The notes below the pieces were generated by a model, which had not been told where the DNA came from, did not search any database, and saw only the letters and a list, made by a program, of their open reading frames with translations. Positions 19,755-27,962 of a stretch of DNA of 64,000 nt are shown here, one piece after another. The translations under genes were made by a program, and so were the position numbers. Within the stretch, counting starts at the first letter, position 1, and each line of letters opens with the position of its first letter. Origin of the DNA: Actinacidiphila sp965342175 (GTDB lineage Bacteria > Actinomycetota > Actinomycetes > Streptomycetales > Streptomycetaceae). Location of the stretch: NCBI RefSeq assembly GCF_965342175.1, contig NZ_CBDRBL010000031.1:1-64000 (forward strand), written 5' to 3'.

Positions 19755-19783
19755 TTGACCCGGTCGGGGGCGCCCCGTAACCT
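19755..19783 (+). promoter_or_regulatory. Promoter of the rplU-rpmA operon
   Basis: TTGACC (19755-19760) and TAACCT (19778-19783) are separated by 17 bp, a good principal-sigma promoter. The predicted transcript starts near 19790 and leaves an untranslated leader of about 120 bases before rplU, long enough for a regulatory structure, but I do not recognise one. Confidence 0.6.
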
Positions 19784-19910
19784 TGACCTTCGGCGTTTTG
19801 GCGCCCATTCCTGAGCACCTTCCTACCGGCCCGTCCGGCAGAGGCCCCCCACGCACCGCAGGGGCGGCTGGCGTCAGGAGTGACGATCCGAGCGAGAGAG
19901 TGAGTTCCGC

Positions 19911-20231
19911 GTGTACGCAATCGTGCGCAGCGGTGGCCGCCAGCACAAGGTGGCCGTCGGCGACATCGTCGAGGTTGACAAGATTTCCACGGGCAAGGTC
20001 GGCGACACGGTCGAGCTCTCGACGCTGCTCGTCGTCGACGGCGACGCCGTCACCAGCGACCCGTGGGTGCTGGCCGGGATCAAGGTTCAGGCCGAGATCG
20101 TGGACCACCACAAGGGCCAGAAGATCGACATCCTGCGGTACAAGAACAAGACCGGCTACCGCCGTCGTCAGGGTCACCGCCAGCAGTACACGGCGCTGAA
20201 GATCACCGGCATCCCCGCCGCTGCGAAGTAA
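19911..20231 (+). CDS. rplU: 50S ribosomal protein L21
   Basis: Large-subunit protein that binds 23S rRNA together with L20. Product is 106 aa, the family size, starting MYAIVRSGGRQHKVAVGD and carrying the conserved C-terminal KNKTGYRRRQGHRQ. GTG start at 19911; GAGAGAG lies just upstream. rpmA follows after 14 bp, and the order rplU-rpmA-obg is conserved in bacteria. Confidence 0.98.
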   Translation: MYAIVRSGGRQHKVAVGDIVEVDKISTGKVGDTVELSTLLVVDGDAVTSDPWVLAGIKVQAEIVDHHKGQKIDILRYKNKTGYRRRQGHRQQYTALKITGIPAAAK

Positions 20232-20245
20232 GGGACTGAAGAGAG

Positions 20246-20500
20246 ATGGCACACAAGAAGGGCGCATCGTCCACCCGGAACGGTCGCGACTCCAACGCCC
20301 AGCGGCTCGGCGTCAAGCGCTTCGGCGGCCAGGTCGTGAACGCCGGTGAGATCATCATCCGCCAGCGCGGCACCCACTTCCACCCCGGCGCGGGCGTCGG
20401 CCGCGGCAAGGACGACACGCTGTTCGCCCTGGCCGCCGGTGCGGTCGAGTTCGGCACCAGCCGTGGTCGCAAGGTCGTGAACGTCGTCCCGGTCGCCTGA
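20246..20500 (+). CDS. rpmA: 50S ribosomal protein L27
   Basis: Reaches into the peptidyl-transferase centre with its N-terminus. Product is 84 aa and begins MAHKKGASSTRNGRDS, so no Firmicutes-type cleaved N-terminal extension is present. The signature GEIIIRQRGTHFHPG is intact. A Shine-Dalgarno-like GAGAG lies 5 bp before the ATG. A strong terminator follows, so obg has its own transcription start or relies on read-through. Confidence 0.98.
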   Translation: MAHKKGASSTRNGRDSNAQRLGVKRFGGQVVNAGEIIIRQRGTHFHPGAGVGRGKDDTLFALAAGAVEFGTSRGRKVVNVVPVA

Positions 20501-20520
20501 TCGGCCGCGATACGACATCA

Positions 20521-20567
20521 CCGAGGGCGGACGCTGCTTCCCGGGCGGGAAGCAGGTCCGCCCTCGG
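20521..20567 (+). terminator. Terminator of rplU-rpmA
   Basis: Nested inverted repeat: outer 12-bp stem CCGAGGGCGGAC / GTCCGCCCTCGG and inner stem CTGCTTCCCG / CGGGAAGCAG, 20 bp after the rpmA stop. It lies between rpmA and obg. Confidence 0.75.
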
Positions 20568-20614
20568 CGCGTTGAACCCCGAGACATCCCGTACGTATCT
20601 GGAGGAAGATCCGC

Positions 20615-22054
20615 ATGACCACCTTCGTGGACCGCGTCGAGTTGCACGTCGCCGCGGGTAACGGAGGCCATGGCTGCGCCTCCGTGCACCGGGAGAAGTT
20701 CAAGCCGCTGGGCGGACCCGACGGCGGCAACGGCGGCCGTGGCGGCGATGTGAAGCTGGTCGTCGACCAGTCGGTCACCACGCTCATCGACTACCACCAC
20801 CACCCGCACCGCAAGGCCACCAACGGCAAACCCGGCGAGGGCGGCCACCGCTCCGGCAAGGAGGGCACGGACCTCGTCCTGCCCGTCCCGGACGGCACCG
20901 TCGTCATGGACAGCCGCGGCAACGTGCTCGCGGACCTCGTGGGCCACGGCACCACCTACATCGCCGGCCAGGGTGGTCGCGGCGGCCTCGGCAACGCGGC
21001 GCTGGCCTCGGCGCGACGCAAGGCGCCGGGTTTCGCGCTGCTGGGCGAGCCCGGCCAGAGCCGGGACCTCGTCCTGGAGCTGAAGACGGTCGCCGACGTG
21101 GCACTGGTCGGGTATCCGAGTGCGGGCAAGTCCTCGCTGATCTCGGTGCTCTCGGCAGCCAAGCCGAAGATCGCGGACTACCCCTTCACCACCCTCGTCC
21201 CCAACCTCGGCGTGGTCACGGCCGGTTCGACGGTCTTCACCGTCGCCGACGTGCCCGGGCTCATCCCGGGCGCCAGCGAAGGGCGTGGCCTGGGCCTGGA
21301 GTTCCTGCGGCACGTGGAGCGCTGCAGCGTCCTGGTGCACGTCCTGGACACCGCCACCCTCGAGTCGGATCGCGACCCGCTGAGCGATCTCGACGTCATC
21401 GAGGCGGAGCTGCGGGCGTACGGCGGTCTCGAGGGCCGTCCGCGCGTCGTCGTGCTCAACAAGATCGACATTCCCGACGGCCAGGAACTCGCCGACATGG
21501 TCCGTCCTGACCTGGAGGCGCGCGGCTACCGGGTCTTCGAGGTGTCCGCGGTGGCCCACAAGGGCCTGAACGAGCTCTCCTACGCCCTCGCCCAGATCGT
21601 CGCCGAGGCGCGGGCGGCCCAGCCCGTCCAGGAGGCCACCCGCATCGTCATCCGGCCCAAGGCCGTGGACGACTCCGGCTTCACCGTCACCGCCGAGGAC
21701 GGCTTCTACCGCGTCCGCGGTGAGAAGCCCGAGCGATGGGTCCGCCAGACGGACTTCGCCAACGACGAGGCAGTCGGCTACCTCGCCGACCGGCTGGCCC
21801 GTCTCGGAGTCGAGGAGGAGCTGGTCAAGGCCGGTGCCCGCGAGGGCGACGAGGTCGTCATCGGCGACGAGGACGACGCCGTGGTCTTCGACTGGGAGCC
21901 GTCGGTGGCGGCCGGCGCCGAGATGCTCGGACGCCGCGGTGAGGACCACCGCTTTGACGCGCCCCGTCCCGCCGCCCAGCGCCGCAAGGACCGCGACGCC
22001 GAACGGGACGACGCCCTGCAGCAGTTCGAGGGCTTCGACCCCTTCGAGTCCTAG
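20615..22054 (+). CDS. obg: GTPase Obg/CgtA
   Basis: Ribosome-associated GTPase of 50S maturation and, in Streptomyces, of the onset of aerial growth. Product is 479 aa. Domain order seen: glycine-rich OBG fold (residues 1-160, GPDGGNGGRGG), GTPase domain with G1 GYPSAGKSS, switch segment FTTLVPNLGVV, G3 DVPGLIPGA and G4 NKID, then the actinobacterial C-terminal OCT domain (about residues 340-425, DGFYRVRGEKPERWV) and a charged tail. ATG at 20615 follows GGAGGAAG at ideal spacing. Confidence 0.97.
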   Translation: MTTFVDRVELHVAAGNGGHGCASVHREKFKPLGGPDGGNGGRGGDVKLVVDQSVTTLIDYHHHPHRKATNGKPGEGGHRSGKEGTDLVLPVPDGTVVMDSRGNVLADLVGHGTTYIAGQGGRGGLGNAALASARRKAPGFALLGEPGQSRDLVLELKTVADVALVGYPSAGKSSLISVLSAAKPKIADYPFTTLVPNLGVVTAGSTVFTVADVPGLIPGASEGRGLGLEFLRHVERCSVLVHVLDTATLESDRDPLSDLDVIEAELRAYGGLEGRPRVVVLNKIDIPDGQELADMVRPDLEARGYRVFEVSAVAHKGLNELSYALAQIVAEARAAQPVQEATRIVIRPKAVDDSGFTVTAEDGFYRVRGEKPERWVRQTDFANDEAVGYLADRLARLGVEEELVKAGAREGDEVVIGDEDDAVVFDWEPSVAAGAEMLGRRGEDHRFDAPRPAAQRRKDRDAERDDALQQFEGFDPFES

Positions 22055-22076
22055 AGGCGCAGCCCCAGGTGACCAG

Positions 22077-22110
22077 GGCCGGTTCCCCCGCGACCGCGGG
22101 GGAACCGGCC
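22077..22110. terminator. Bidirectional terminator between obg and the convergent gene
   Basis: Perfect inverted repeat of up to 16 bp (GGCCGGTTCCCCCGCG and its complement) in the 76-bp gap between two convergent stop codons. It can serve both strands. Confidence 0.75.
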
Positions 22111-22130
22111 TCGGTGTCATGCGGCCCGGT

Positions 22131-23336
22131 TCAGTTCGCGGATGTCCTGAGCGGAACCGCGACGCTCGTGTCGCGGGCGCATTCGTCCCCCTCCGCGGCG
22201 TCCCCGGCCGTCTCGGTCCGCTCCTGCGCGCGGACCTCCGCGTCGAGTTGGGCCATGACGTCCTCGAAGTCGCGGGTGGAGAGCAGCAGCTTGTAGATGA
22301 TGGCGATCTCGAAGACCAGCAGCAGCACACCGGCGCCGATCGTGACACCGACGATGGCCCCGGTGAGAGGGGCGACGATGAAGACCGCCATCTGGAACTC
22401 GATGCCGCTGATCAGGTGCGGCCGCACCCGGTGCTTGATCAGGAAGTCGCGGAACCTCTCGTAGGGACCGAAGCGCTCCTTGAAGGTCTGCTGGAGGTCG
22501 ATGACGCGCTGGGGCGCCTCCTCCGCGCACGGCAGGGGGATCCCGGCCGCCTCTGCCGCGCCGGGCGCATCCGCCGTGTGCGCCGCGCCGGCCGCTGCGT
22601 GCGAGCCGGTGGTGCCGGTCGTGCCGCCGGAGGGGGCCGTCAGGCCGGCCGGTGAGGTGTCCTCGCCGGTCCGCTGCGCGGGAACGGTCCTCGGGCCGGG
22701 CGCTTCGGCGCCGGACACGCCGGCAGCGGCCTGGGCGTCGATGTCGGCCTGTGTCTCGTCCTCGTCGGCGCGCTCGCGCAGCAGGTCCTCCATGAAGGCG
22801 GTCGGCCTGGCCGCGTCGAGCTGCTGCAGCCGCTTCCGGATCTTCTTGCGCATTCCGGCCCGCACCTTGAAGATCTGCAGGGCGTCGAGGTAGCGCAATG
22901 CGTCCAGGAAGATCACCGCGAGGGCGAGCCACATGTAGGCCGGTCTGTCGGTGCGGTAGAACTGGCCGCCCATCAGGGCTGCGGCGCAGCAGACCACGCG
23001 GACGCGGTCGAAGATGTAGTCGAGCCATCCGCCGAACTCCGAGCCCCTGCCGGTGAGGCGTGCCAGCTTCCCGTCCATGCAGTCGAGGATGAAGCTGAGG
23101 TGGTACAGCGCGGCGCCGACGACCAGCCACTTCCAGTCGGCCGTCGCGAAGCACGCCGCGGCGCCGAGGCCGAGCAACAGGGCACCCCAGGTGATCTGGT
23201 TCGGGGTGACCCGGGTCCACCTGGCCGTCCAGCGCACCAGCGGAGTCGCCACCGGGTCGACCAGGAAGACGGTCCACCAGGCGTCCCGCTTCTTCTCGGT
23301 GAGGCGCCGTACTTCCGCGAGCGGTGGTGTTTCCAT
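22131..23336 (-). CDS. CDP-alcohol phosphatidyltransferase family membrane protein
   Basis: Transfers a phospho-alcohol from a CDP-activated donor to an acceptor alcohol in the membrane. Product is 401 aa. The full motif is present: D88-G89, A92-R93, G102, D106 and D110 (DGKLAR then WLDYIFD). Hydrophobic segments lie near 50-65, 68-84, 115-135 and a pair near 320-370; a long Ala/Thr/Gly-rich cytoplasmic linker of about 90 residues splits the protein, which is unusual for this family. ATG at 23336 starts METPPLAEV. The acceptor and donor are unknown. With the TagF-like gene upstream it may build a wall glycopolymer. Confidence 0.87.
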   Translation of the reverse strand: METPPLAEVRRLTEKKRDAWWTVFLVDPVATPLVRWTARWTRVTPNQITWGALLLGLGAAACFATADWKWLVVGAALYHLSFILDCMDGKLARLTGRGSEFGGWLDYIFDRVRVVCCAAALMGGQFYRTDRPAYMWLALAVIFLDALRYLDALQIFKVRAGMRKKIRKRLQQLDAARPTAFMEDLLRERADEDETQADIDAQAAAGVSGAEAPGPRTVPAQRTGEDTSPAGLTAPSGGTTGTTGSHAAAGAAHTADAPGAAEAAGIPLPCAEEAPQRVIDLQQTFKERFGPYERFRDFLIKHRVRPHLISGIEFQMAVFIVAPLTGAIVGVTIGAGVLLLVFEIAIIYKLLLSTRDFEDVMAQLDAEVRAQERTETAGDAAEGDECARDTSVAVPLRTSAN

Positions 23337-23632
23337 GGAACAGGACCTTTCGGCGGGACGGGGGCGCCGAACGGCTTCCGGGTTCGGCGGGGACGGTGGA
23401 CGGCGCGTCAGGCGGGTAGGGCAGAACGGGCACGGACGGCTCGCATCCACGGCAGGTACGACACCGGGCAACGCCTCATGGTTGCACGGGGAAACGCAGA
23501 GTGAACGAAGAGTTACCGAACGGGGGACTTCCGTTCGGGTCGCCGCGAGCCGGACCGGTCCGTGTCCAGGGGCGCACCGCTCAGGGGCGGTGCGGGCCGC
23601 AGTCCGAGGGCCGCAGTCCCGGGGCGCACAGC

Positions 23633-23676
23633 AGGAGGCCTCCGGAGGAACGGTGTCGTTCCTCCGGAGGCCTCCT
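23633..23676 (-). terminator. Long perfect hairpin after the TagF-like gene
   Basis: A perfect 20-bp stem (AGGAGGCCTCCGGAGGAACG and its complement) with the loop GTGT. It lies 19 bp downstream of the minus-strand gene ending at 23696 and inside the 359-bp gap before the next minus-strand gene. It should separate the two into different transcripts. A smaller stem GCACCGC / GCGGTGC lies at 23574-23593; nothing else is recognised in the gap. Confidence 0.75.
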
Positions 23677-23695
23677 CCGCCGCCGTGTGCCGCTG

Positions 23696-25729
23696 TCAGA
23701 CGGCTTCCGCGCGCTGCCGGGGGACGGCCTGGGCGGGGTCTGCCGCCGTCTTGGCCCGCCGTTCGTCCACACGGGCCGCGAGGGCGTGGACGGCCTCCTG
23801 GAAGCGTTCCGCGGAGGTCGGCACGGCGGGGCCCAGCAGGTGCGCCCGCAGTTCCTCACGAGCCGTCACAAGGGTGTCGTCATGGGTGCCGCGTGCGACG
23901 CCCAGCAGTTCGTCGAGCCCCTTCGCCGTCGGGGTCAGCACGATCCCCGCGCGGACGGTGGGGAAGGTCGCACGGAAGGCCTCCTCCGTCAGGTCCGTGG
24001 TGTTGGTGACCGCGTAGGGCTTGCCGCTCGGCATGAACTCGGAGATGACACTGGACACATCCGTGATCAGGACGTCCGCGTGGTTGAAGCAGGAGTAGAG
24101 GCCGGGCCTGTCCTTGACGAGCACCTGGTGCTCGGTGGCGGGCAGCGCGGCCCAGTGGACCGCCTCCCACTCGTCTGCCGCGCGCCGCATCGCCTCCGCG
24201 ACGGTGACGTCCCCGTCCCGGCCCTTGTCGGCCATGCGCTCCAGGTCGTCGGCGGACGTCAGCGACCAGGCGGCGGTGAGACGGTTCAGCTCGCGCTCGG
24301 TCCGCTCCAGCGCCTCGCGCTGCTCGGGTGTGGCGCCGGGCCGCGGGCCGGCGCCCCGCGCCTCCTCGATGAGCTCCGTGATGCGGCGGTTGGCCGCCCC
24401 CGCCCGCGGGTCGACGGAGCCCGTCAGGGGGTGCGGGCGGTAGAGCAGCCGCACCCCGGGGTCGGCGAGCAGCCGCCGGACGATCGTCTCGCCCGCCAGG
24501 ATGACGGAGGTGTTGCCCGGGTCGTCGGTCCACCCTTCCCACGTGGGCGCGTACAGCACGGTGACCGGGGTCCCGGCCGGCACAGGACCGGAACCCCGCT
24601 CGACGCCGGCCAGTTGGGGACGGCCGACCTCCACGACGTCCTCGTCCGCCACGCCGACGGCGGCGAGGGCGTAGCGCTCGCGGGCGGCGGGTCCCGCGAC
24701 CCAGACCTCGTCGTAGGCCTTGGCGTACGGGTTGCAGCTGGACAGCTTGTCGCTCTCGCCGTGGTTGACGAAGGCATGCATGATCGACGGGATGCGCAGC
24801 ACCTGGGAGGTCTTGGGAGCGTTGGCCGGGTGGAGCAGCACCTTGAGGCTGGTGTCACCGAGCCGCATGAGGTCGGCGACCTTCGGCAGGCAGACGATGG
24901 GGAGGTCGGTGGGGCCGATGCGCGGCACCATCGCGCGCTCGCGCAGCACGATCACCGGCCGGCCCTCGAGCCTCTCCAGCGCCGGCAGCCACATGTTCGC
25001 CTGGTACGCGGAGCTGCTGCCGCCGGAGAAGTACATGCCGACGGTCGGGCGGTAGTCGCGCAGCCACTCGTCGAACCACTCCATGACCGCCTCCGGCCGC
25101 GGGGCGCGCCGCCCCGGCAGGAAGGCCAGCGCGAGCACCAGCAGGCCGGCGAGGGAGAGAGCGACGGTCAGGCAGACGCCGCCGAGCGCCCATCCGGTGT
25201 GCCCGCCCGCCGCGGTGGCCGACAGCCCGGCAACGGCGGGGAGCTCGGCCAGCAGCAGCCGCAGCCCCGGCCGGCGGGTGATCACGAACGGGGGCGCGGG
25301 CGGCAGCCTCAGGCCGGAGGTGTCGATGTTGCGGGTCACGACCGGCAGCTTCCGGCCGCGCTGCACCAGGACGCTGCCCGCCTGCAGCAGGACGTGCGCC
25401 CCGTGCGCGAACAGCAGGCCGGCGAGGGAGAGCAGCAGGAACCCGGTCGACGGGCCGTCCGCCAGGCGCAGCAGCCCTGCCACCAGGAGCAGATCGCGTA
25501 GCGCCTGACGGGTGACCGCTTCGGCCTGAAGTTGACCGAGGATCTTGGGAGGGGCCGTCCGGCCCGCGTGCATGCCGAGGTCGGCCGCGTAGCCCACTGC
25601 CGTGGCGCCGACCAATAGTGCCGCGGCGGGGAGTGCCACCCCCACGGCCTGGGCGATCAACGCGCAGGCCTGCAGCAGCAGTGACGCGAAGTGGAATGTC
25701 TCCTGTCTGGTCCCTTTTGTGCGTTTCAC
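23696..25729 (-). CDS. TagF-like CDP-glycerol glycerophosphotransferase family membrane protein
   Basis: A 677-residue protein with an N-terminal membrane region (about five hydrophobic segments within residues 10-215) and a C-terminal TagB/TagF-type domain. Seen in order: RPVIVLRERAMVPRIGPTD, HGESDK, DEVWVAG, VLYAPTWEGW, LLYRPHP and the nucleotide-site segment DVLITDVSSVISEF. These motifs belong to enzymes that polymerise glycerol phosphate or related units into wall teichoic acid. The full-length form with its own membrane domain is typical of streptomycete homologues linked to spore-wall polymers. GTG at 25729 (VKRTKGTRQE) has no strong Shine-Dalgarno. Confidence 0.85.
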   Translation of the reverse strand: MKRTKGTRQETFHFASLLLQACALIAQAVGVALPAAALLVGATAVGYAADLGMHAGRTAPPKILGQLQAEAVTRQALRDLLLVAGLLRLADGPSTGFLLLSLAGLLFAHGAHVLLQAGSVLVQRGRKLPVVTRNIDTSGLRLPPAPPFVITRRPGLRLLLAELPAVAGLSATAAGGHTGWALGGVCLTVALSLAGLLVLALAFLPGRRAPRPEAVMEWFDEWLRDYRPTVGMYFSGGSSSAYQANMWLPALERLEGRPVIVLRERAMVPRIGPTDLPIVCLPKVADLMRLGDTSLKVLLHPANAPKTSQVLRIPSIMHAFVNHGESDKLSSCNPYAKAYDEVWVAGPAARERYALAAVGVADEDVVEVGRPQLAGVERGSGPVPAGTPVTVLYAPTWEGWTDDPGNTSVILAGETIVRRLLADPGVRLLYRPHPLTGSVDPRAGAANRRITELIEEARGAGPRPGATPEQREALERTERELNRLTAAWSLTSADDLERMADKGRDGDVTVAEAMRRAADEWEAVHWAALPATEHQVLVKDRPGLYSCFNHADVLITDVSSVISEFMPSGKPYAVTNTTDLTEEAFRATFPTVRAGIVLTPTAKGLDELLGVARGTHDDTLVTAREELRAHLLGPAVPTSAERFQEAVHALAARVDERRAKTAADPAQAVPRQRAEAV

Positions 25730-26068
25730 AGCGGGCAACCTACCACCCGGATCCCCGTGCCCACTTGGCCCGAACGGGTGTCCAAATACCGTGCGGGAGA
25801 AGCCGGGTGGCCGGAAAACGGAATCCGGATGCCGGCGTTTGCGCTGGAGGAGGGCGCAGGAGAACCTTCCCCTTGGCCGCATGGGAGAGACGCGGGTGGT
25901 CTGACCGCTTCGATGCGAGAACTCCATGCTGATCGGCTTCCCCTCCGGACCTCGGGGGCCTCGGCCCCGCACCGCCGGTCCCCGAGGCCCGTCCGCAGGG
26001 TGGAAGCCCGCGGCACCGGACCGCCCCTCTGCCGTAGATTGCGAAGCCGGGAGAGGAAAGGGACGGAC
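25730..26068. other. Divergent intergenic region upstream of proB
   Basis: 339 bp between the TagF-like gene and proB, read in opposite directions. It contains an imperfect inverted repeat around CCTCGGGG / CCCCGAGG (about 25953-25990) and a TAGATT hexamer at 26035-26040, 28 bp upstream of the proB start, which may be its -10 box. No further gene is supported. Confidence 0.4.
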
Positions 26069-27208
26069 GTGGCGAGCGCGAGGCAGCACGTGGCGGAGGC
26101 CCGGCGGGTCGTGGTCAAGATCGGGTCGAGTTCGCTGACGACGGCGGCCGGCGGCCTCGACGCCGACCGGGTGGACGCCCTCGTGGACGTGCTGGCCGCG
26201 GCACGCGGGACACGGGAGGGCGCGCCGGCCAGAGAGATCGTCCTGGTCTCCTCGGGCGCCATCGCCGCGGGCCTGGCGCCGCTCGGACTCACCCGGCGGC
26301 CGAGGGACCTGGCCCGGCAGCAGGCCGCCGCCAGCGTCGGGCAGGGCCTGCTGGTGGCGCGCTACACGGCATCCTTCGCCCGGTACGGCGTACGGGCCGG
26401 CCAGGTGCTCCTCACCTCCGACGACATGAGCCGCCGGGCGCACTACCGCAACGCCTACCGCACGCTGGACAAGCTGCTCGCGATGGGCGCCATGCCGATC
26501 GTCAACGAGAACGACACGGTCGCCACCGACGAGATCCGCTTCGGCGACAACGACCGCCTCGCCGCCCTGGTCGCCCACCTCGTACGGGCCGACTTGCTCG
26601 TGCTGCTCTCCGACGTCGACGGCCTCTACGACGGCGACCCCGCCCTCCCCGGCACCTCGCGTATCGAGCAGGTCCACGGGCCGCAGGATCTGGAAGGCGT
26701 CTCCATCGGCAGCGCGGGCAAGGCAGGCGTCGGCACCGGTGGCATGGTCACCAAGGTCGAGGCCGCCCGGATCGCCGCCGGCGCCGGCATACCGGTCGTG
26801 CTCACCTCCGCCTCGCACGCCGCGGACGCCCTGGCCGGACGCCGTACGGGCACCCTCTTCCACGCCACGGGCAAGCGCTCCGCCGACCGGCTGCTGTGGC
26901 TGGCCCACGCCTCCGCGCCGCTCGGCGCGCTCGTCCTGGACGACGGCGCCGTGCAGGCGGTCGTCAAGCGCCGCACCTCTCTGCTGCCGGCGGGGATCGC
27001 GGCGGTGGAGGGCGACTTCAGCGCGGGCGACCCGGTCGAACTGCGTGACACCTCCGGTCGCGCCGTCGCCCGCGGCCTGGTGAACTTCGACGCCAAGGAG
27101 CTGCCGAGGCTGCTCGGGCGCTCCACCCGCGAACTGGCGCGGGAGCTGGGACCCGCCTACGAGCGCGAGGTCGTGCACCGGGACGACCTCGTACTCCTGC
27201 ACCCCTGA
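26069..27208 (+). CDS. proB: Glutamate 5-kinase
   Basis: First step of proline synthesis: phosphorylates glutamate at the gamma-carboxylate. Product is 379 aa. Seen: the amino-acid kinase domain (VVVKIGSSSLT near the N-terminus, IVNENDTVATDE, LLSDVDGLYDGDP, GTGGMVTKVEAARIA) and a C-terminal PUA domain (from about residue 285, VDLELRD-like strand VELRDTSGRAVARGLVNF). GTG at 26069 follows GAGAGGAAAGGGA. The partner proA lies downstream after one small gene, so proline genes are grouped but not tightly overlapped. Confidence 0.95.
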   Translation: MASARQHVAEARRVVVKIGSSSLTTAAGGLDADRVDALVDVLAAARGTREGAPAREIVLVSSGAIAAGLAPLGLTRRPRDLARQQAAASVGQGLLVARYTASFARYGVRAGQVLLTSDDMSRRAHYRNAYRTLDKLLAMGAMPIVNENDTVATDEIRFGDNDRLAALVAHLVRADLLVLLSDVDGLYDGDPALPGTSRIEQVHGPQDLEGVSIGSAGKAGVGTGGMVTKVEAARIAAGAGIPVVLTSASHAADALAGRRTGTLFHATGKRSADRLLWLAHASAPLGALVLDDGAVQAVVKRRTSLLPAGIAAVEGDFSAGDPVELRDTSGRAVARGLVNFDAKELPRLLGRSTRELARELGPAYEREVVHRDDLVLLHP

Positions 27209-27314
27209 GACCGGACTCCTTCGTGGTTACTTCGTGAAAACCGCCCCACCGCCGCTGCCGGGCTGCTGGACTTTGGGGACGGAACACGGAATCCGGCCAC
27301 GGACGTGAAGACAG

Positions 27315-27350
27315 GACGACCGGGACGACAGGGACGACAGGGACGACAGG
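27315..27350 (+). repeat. Four tandem 9-bp repeats
   Basis: GACGACCGG followed by three copies of GACGACAGG in the proB-27418 gap. A simple tandem array with no recognised role. Confidence 0.8.
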
Positions 27351-27417
27351 GAGGCCGCCGGTGAGACGAGTGCGCCCGGGGGCATCGTCGTCCCGAGGGA
27401 CGGCGGAGCGGGCACTG

Positions 27418-27807
27418 ATGAGCGTGACGGGCGACGACTCCGCCCCGCCGGCCGGCGAGCGCCCCCTCTCCCGGCTCTGGCACGTGACGCTCAGCGTCTC
27501 CGGGCCCGAGGCCCCTCTCGCCGAGGTGCGGCGCGCCCTGGAACAGCTCGCCCACGACCACCCCTTCCTGCTGACCAGCCGTTATGCGGCCGACCACGCC
27601 GAGATCAGGTACTGGGAGGAGGCCCGCGATCTGCATGACGCCGCCGCCATAGCGCTGCGGTTGTGGGGCGAGCACCGCTCCTCCGCCAAGCTGCCCCCGT
27701 GGGAGACGGTCGGCCTGGAGGTCGTCGACCGCGACACCTATCACCAGCGCCTGGCGGAGGGTTACGGGCCGCCCCCGGCGGCGCCCGTCGGCGTGCACCC
27801 CTACTGA
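27418..27807 (+). CDS. Conserved hypothetical protein between proB and proA
   Basis: A 129-residue soluble protein. The sequence is well ordered, with WHVTLSVSGPEAPLAEVRRALEQL, HPFLLTSRYAADHAEIRYWEEARDL and PPWETVGLEVVDRDTY, and alternates strands and helices in a way that suggests a small alpha/beta fold. No catalytic motif or membrane segment is visible. I recall small proteins of this kind beside proA in other actinobacteria, but know of no function. ATG at 27418 is preferred; an in-frame GTG at 27361 would add 19 Arg/Ser-rich residues. Confidence 0.7.
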   Translation: MSVTGDDSAPPAGERPLSRLWHVTLSVSGPEAPLAEVRRALEQLAHDHPFLLTSRYAADHAEIRYWEEARDLHDAAAIALRLWGEHRSSAKLPPWETVGLEVVDRDTYHQRLAEGYGPPPAAPVGVHPY

Positions 27808-27819
27808 TCCGCCGCGGCC

Positions 27820-27891
27820 GCCGCGAGCGTCAGCCCCGCCGCGGTCGGCTTGGTCGCCGCGAGCGTCAGCCCCGCCGCGGTCGGCTTGGTC
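27820..27891 (+). repeat. Perfect 36-bp tandem duplication upstream of proA
   Basis: The 36-bp unit starting GCCGCGAGCGTCAGCCC occurs at 27820-27855 and again at 27856-27891 with no mismatch. It lies between the preceding stop (27807) and the proA ATG (27963), so it may alter spacing in the proA control region. Confidence 0.9.
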
Positions 27892-27962
27892 GTCGCGCGG
27901 CGCGGTCTCACCCGCCGGAAAGCCGCCCCGCCGGCCTGCGTCCACGCCGTACCCTGGCCGCC

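Noticed and set aside
23501..25501. 666-residue plus-strand frame over the TagF-like gene
   Set aside because: Shadow of the minus-strand gene, Arg/Gly/Val-rich and without motifs.
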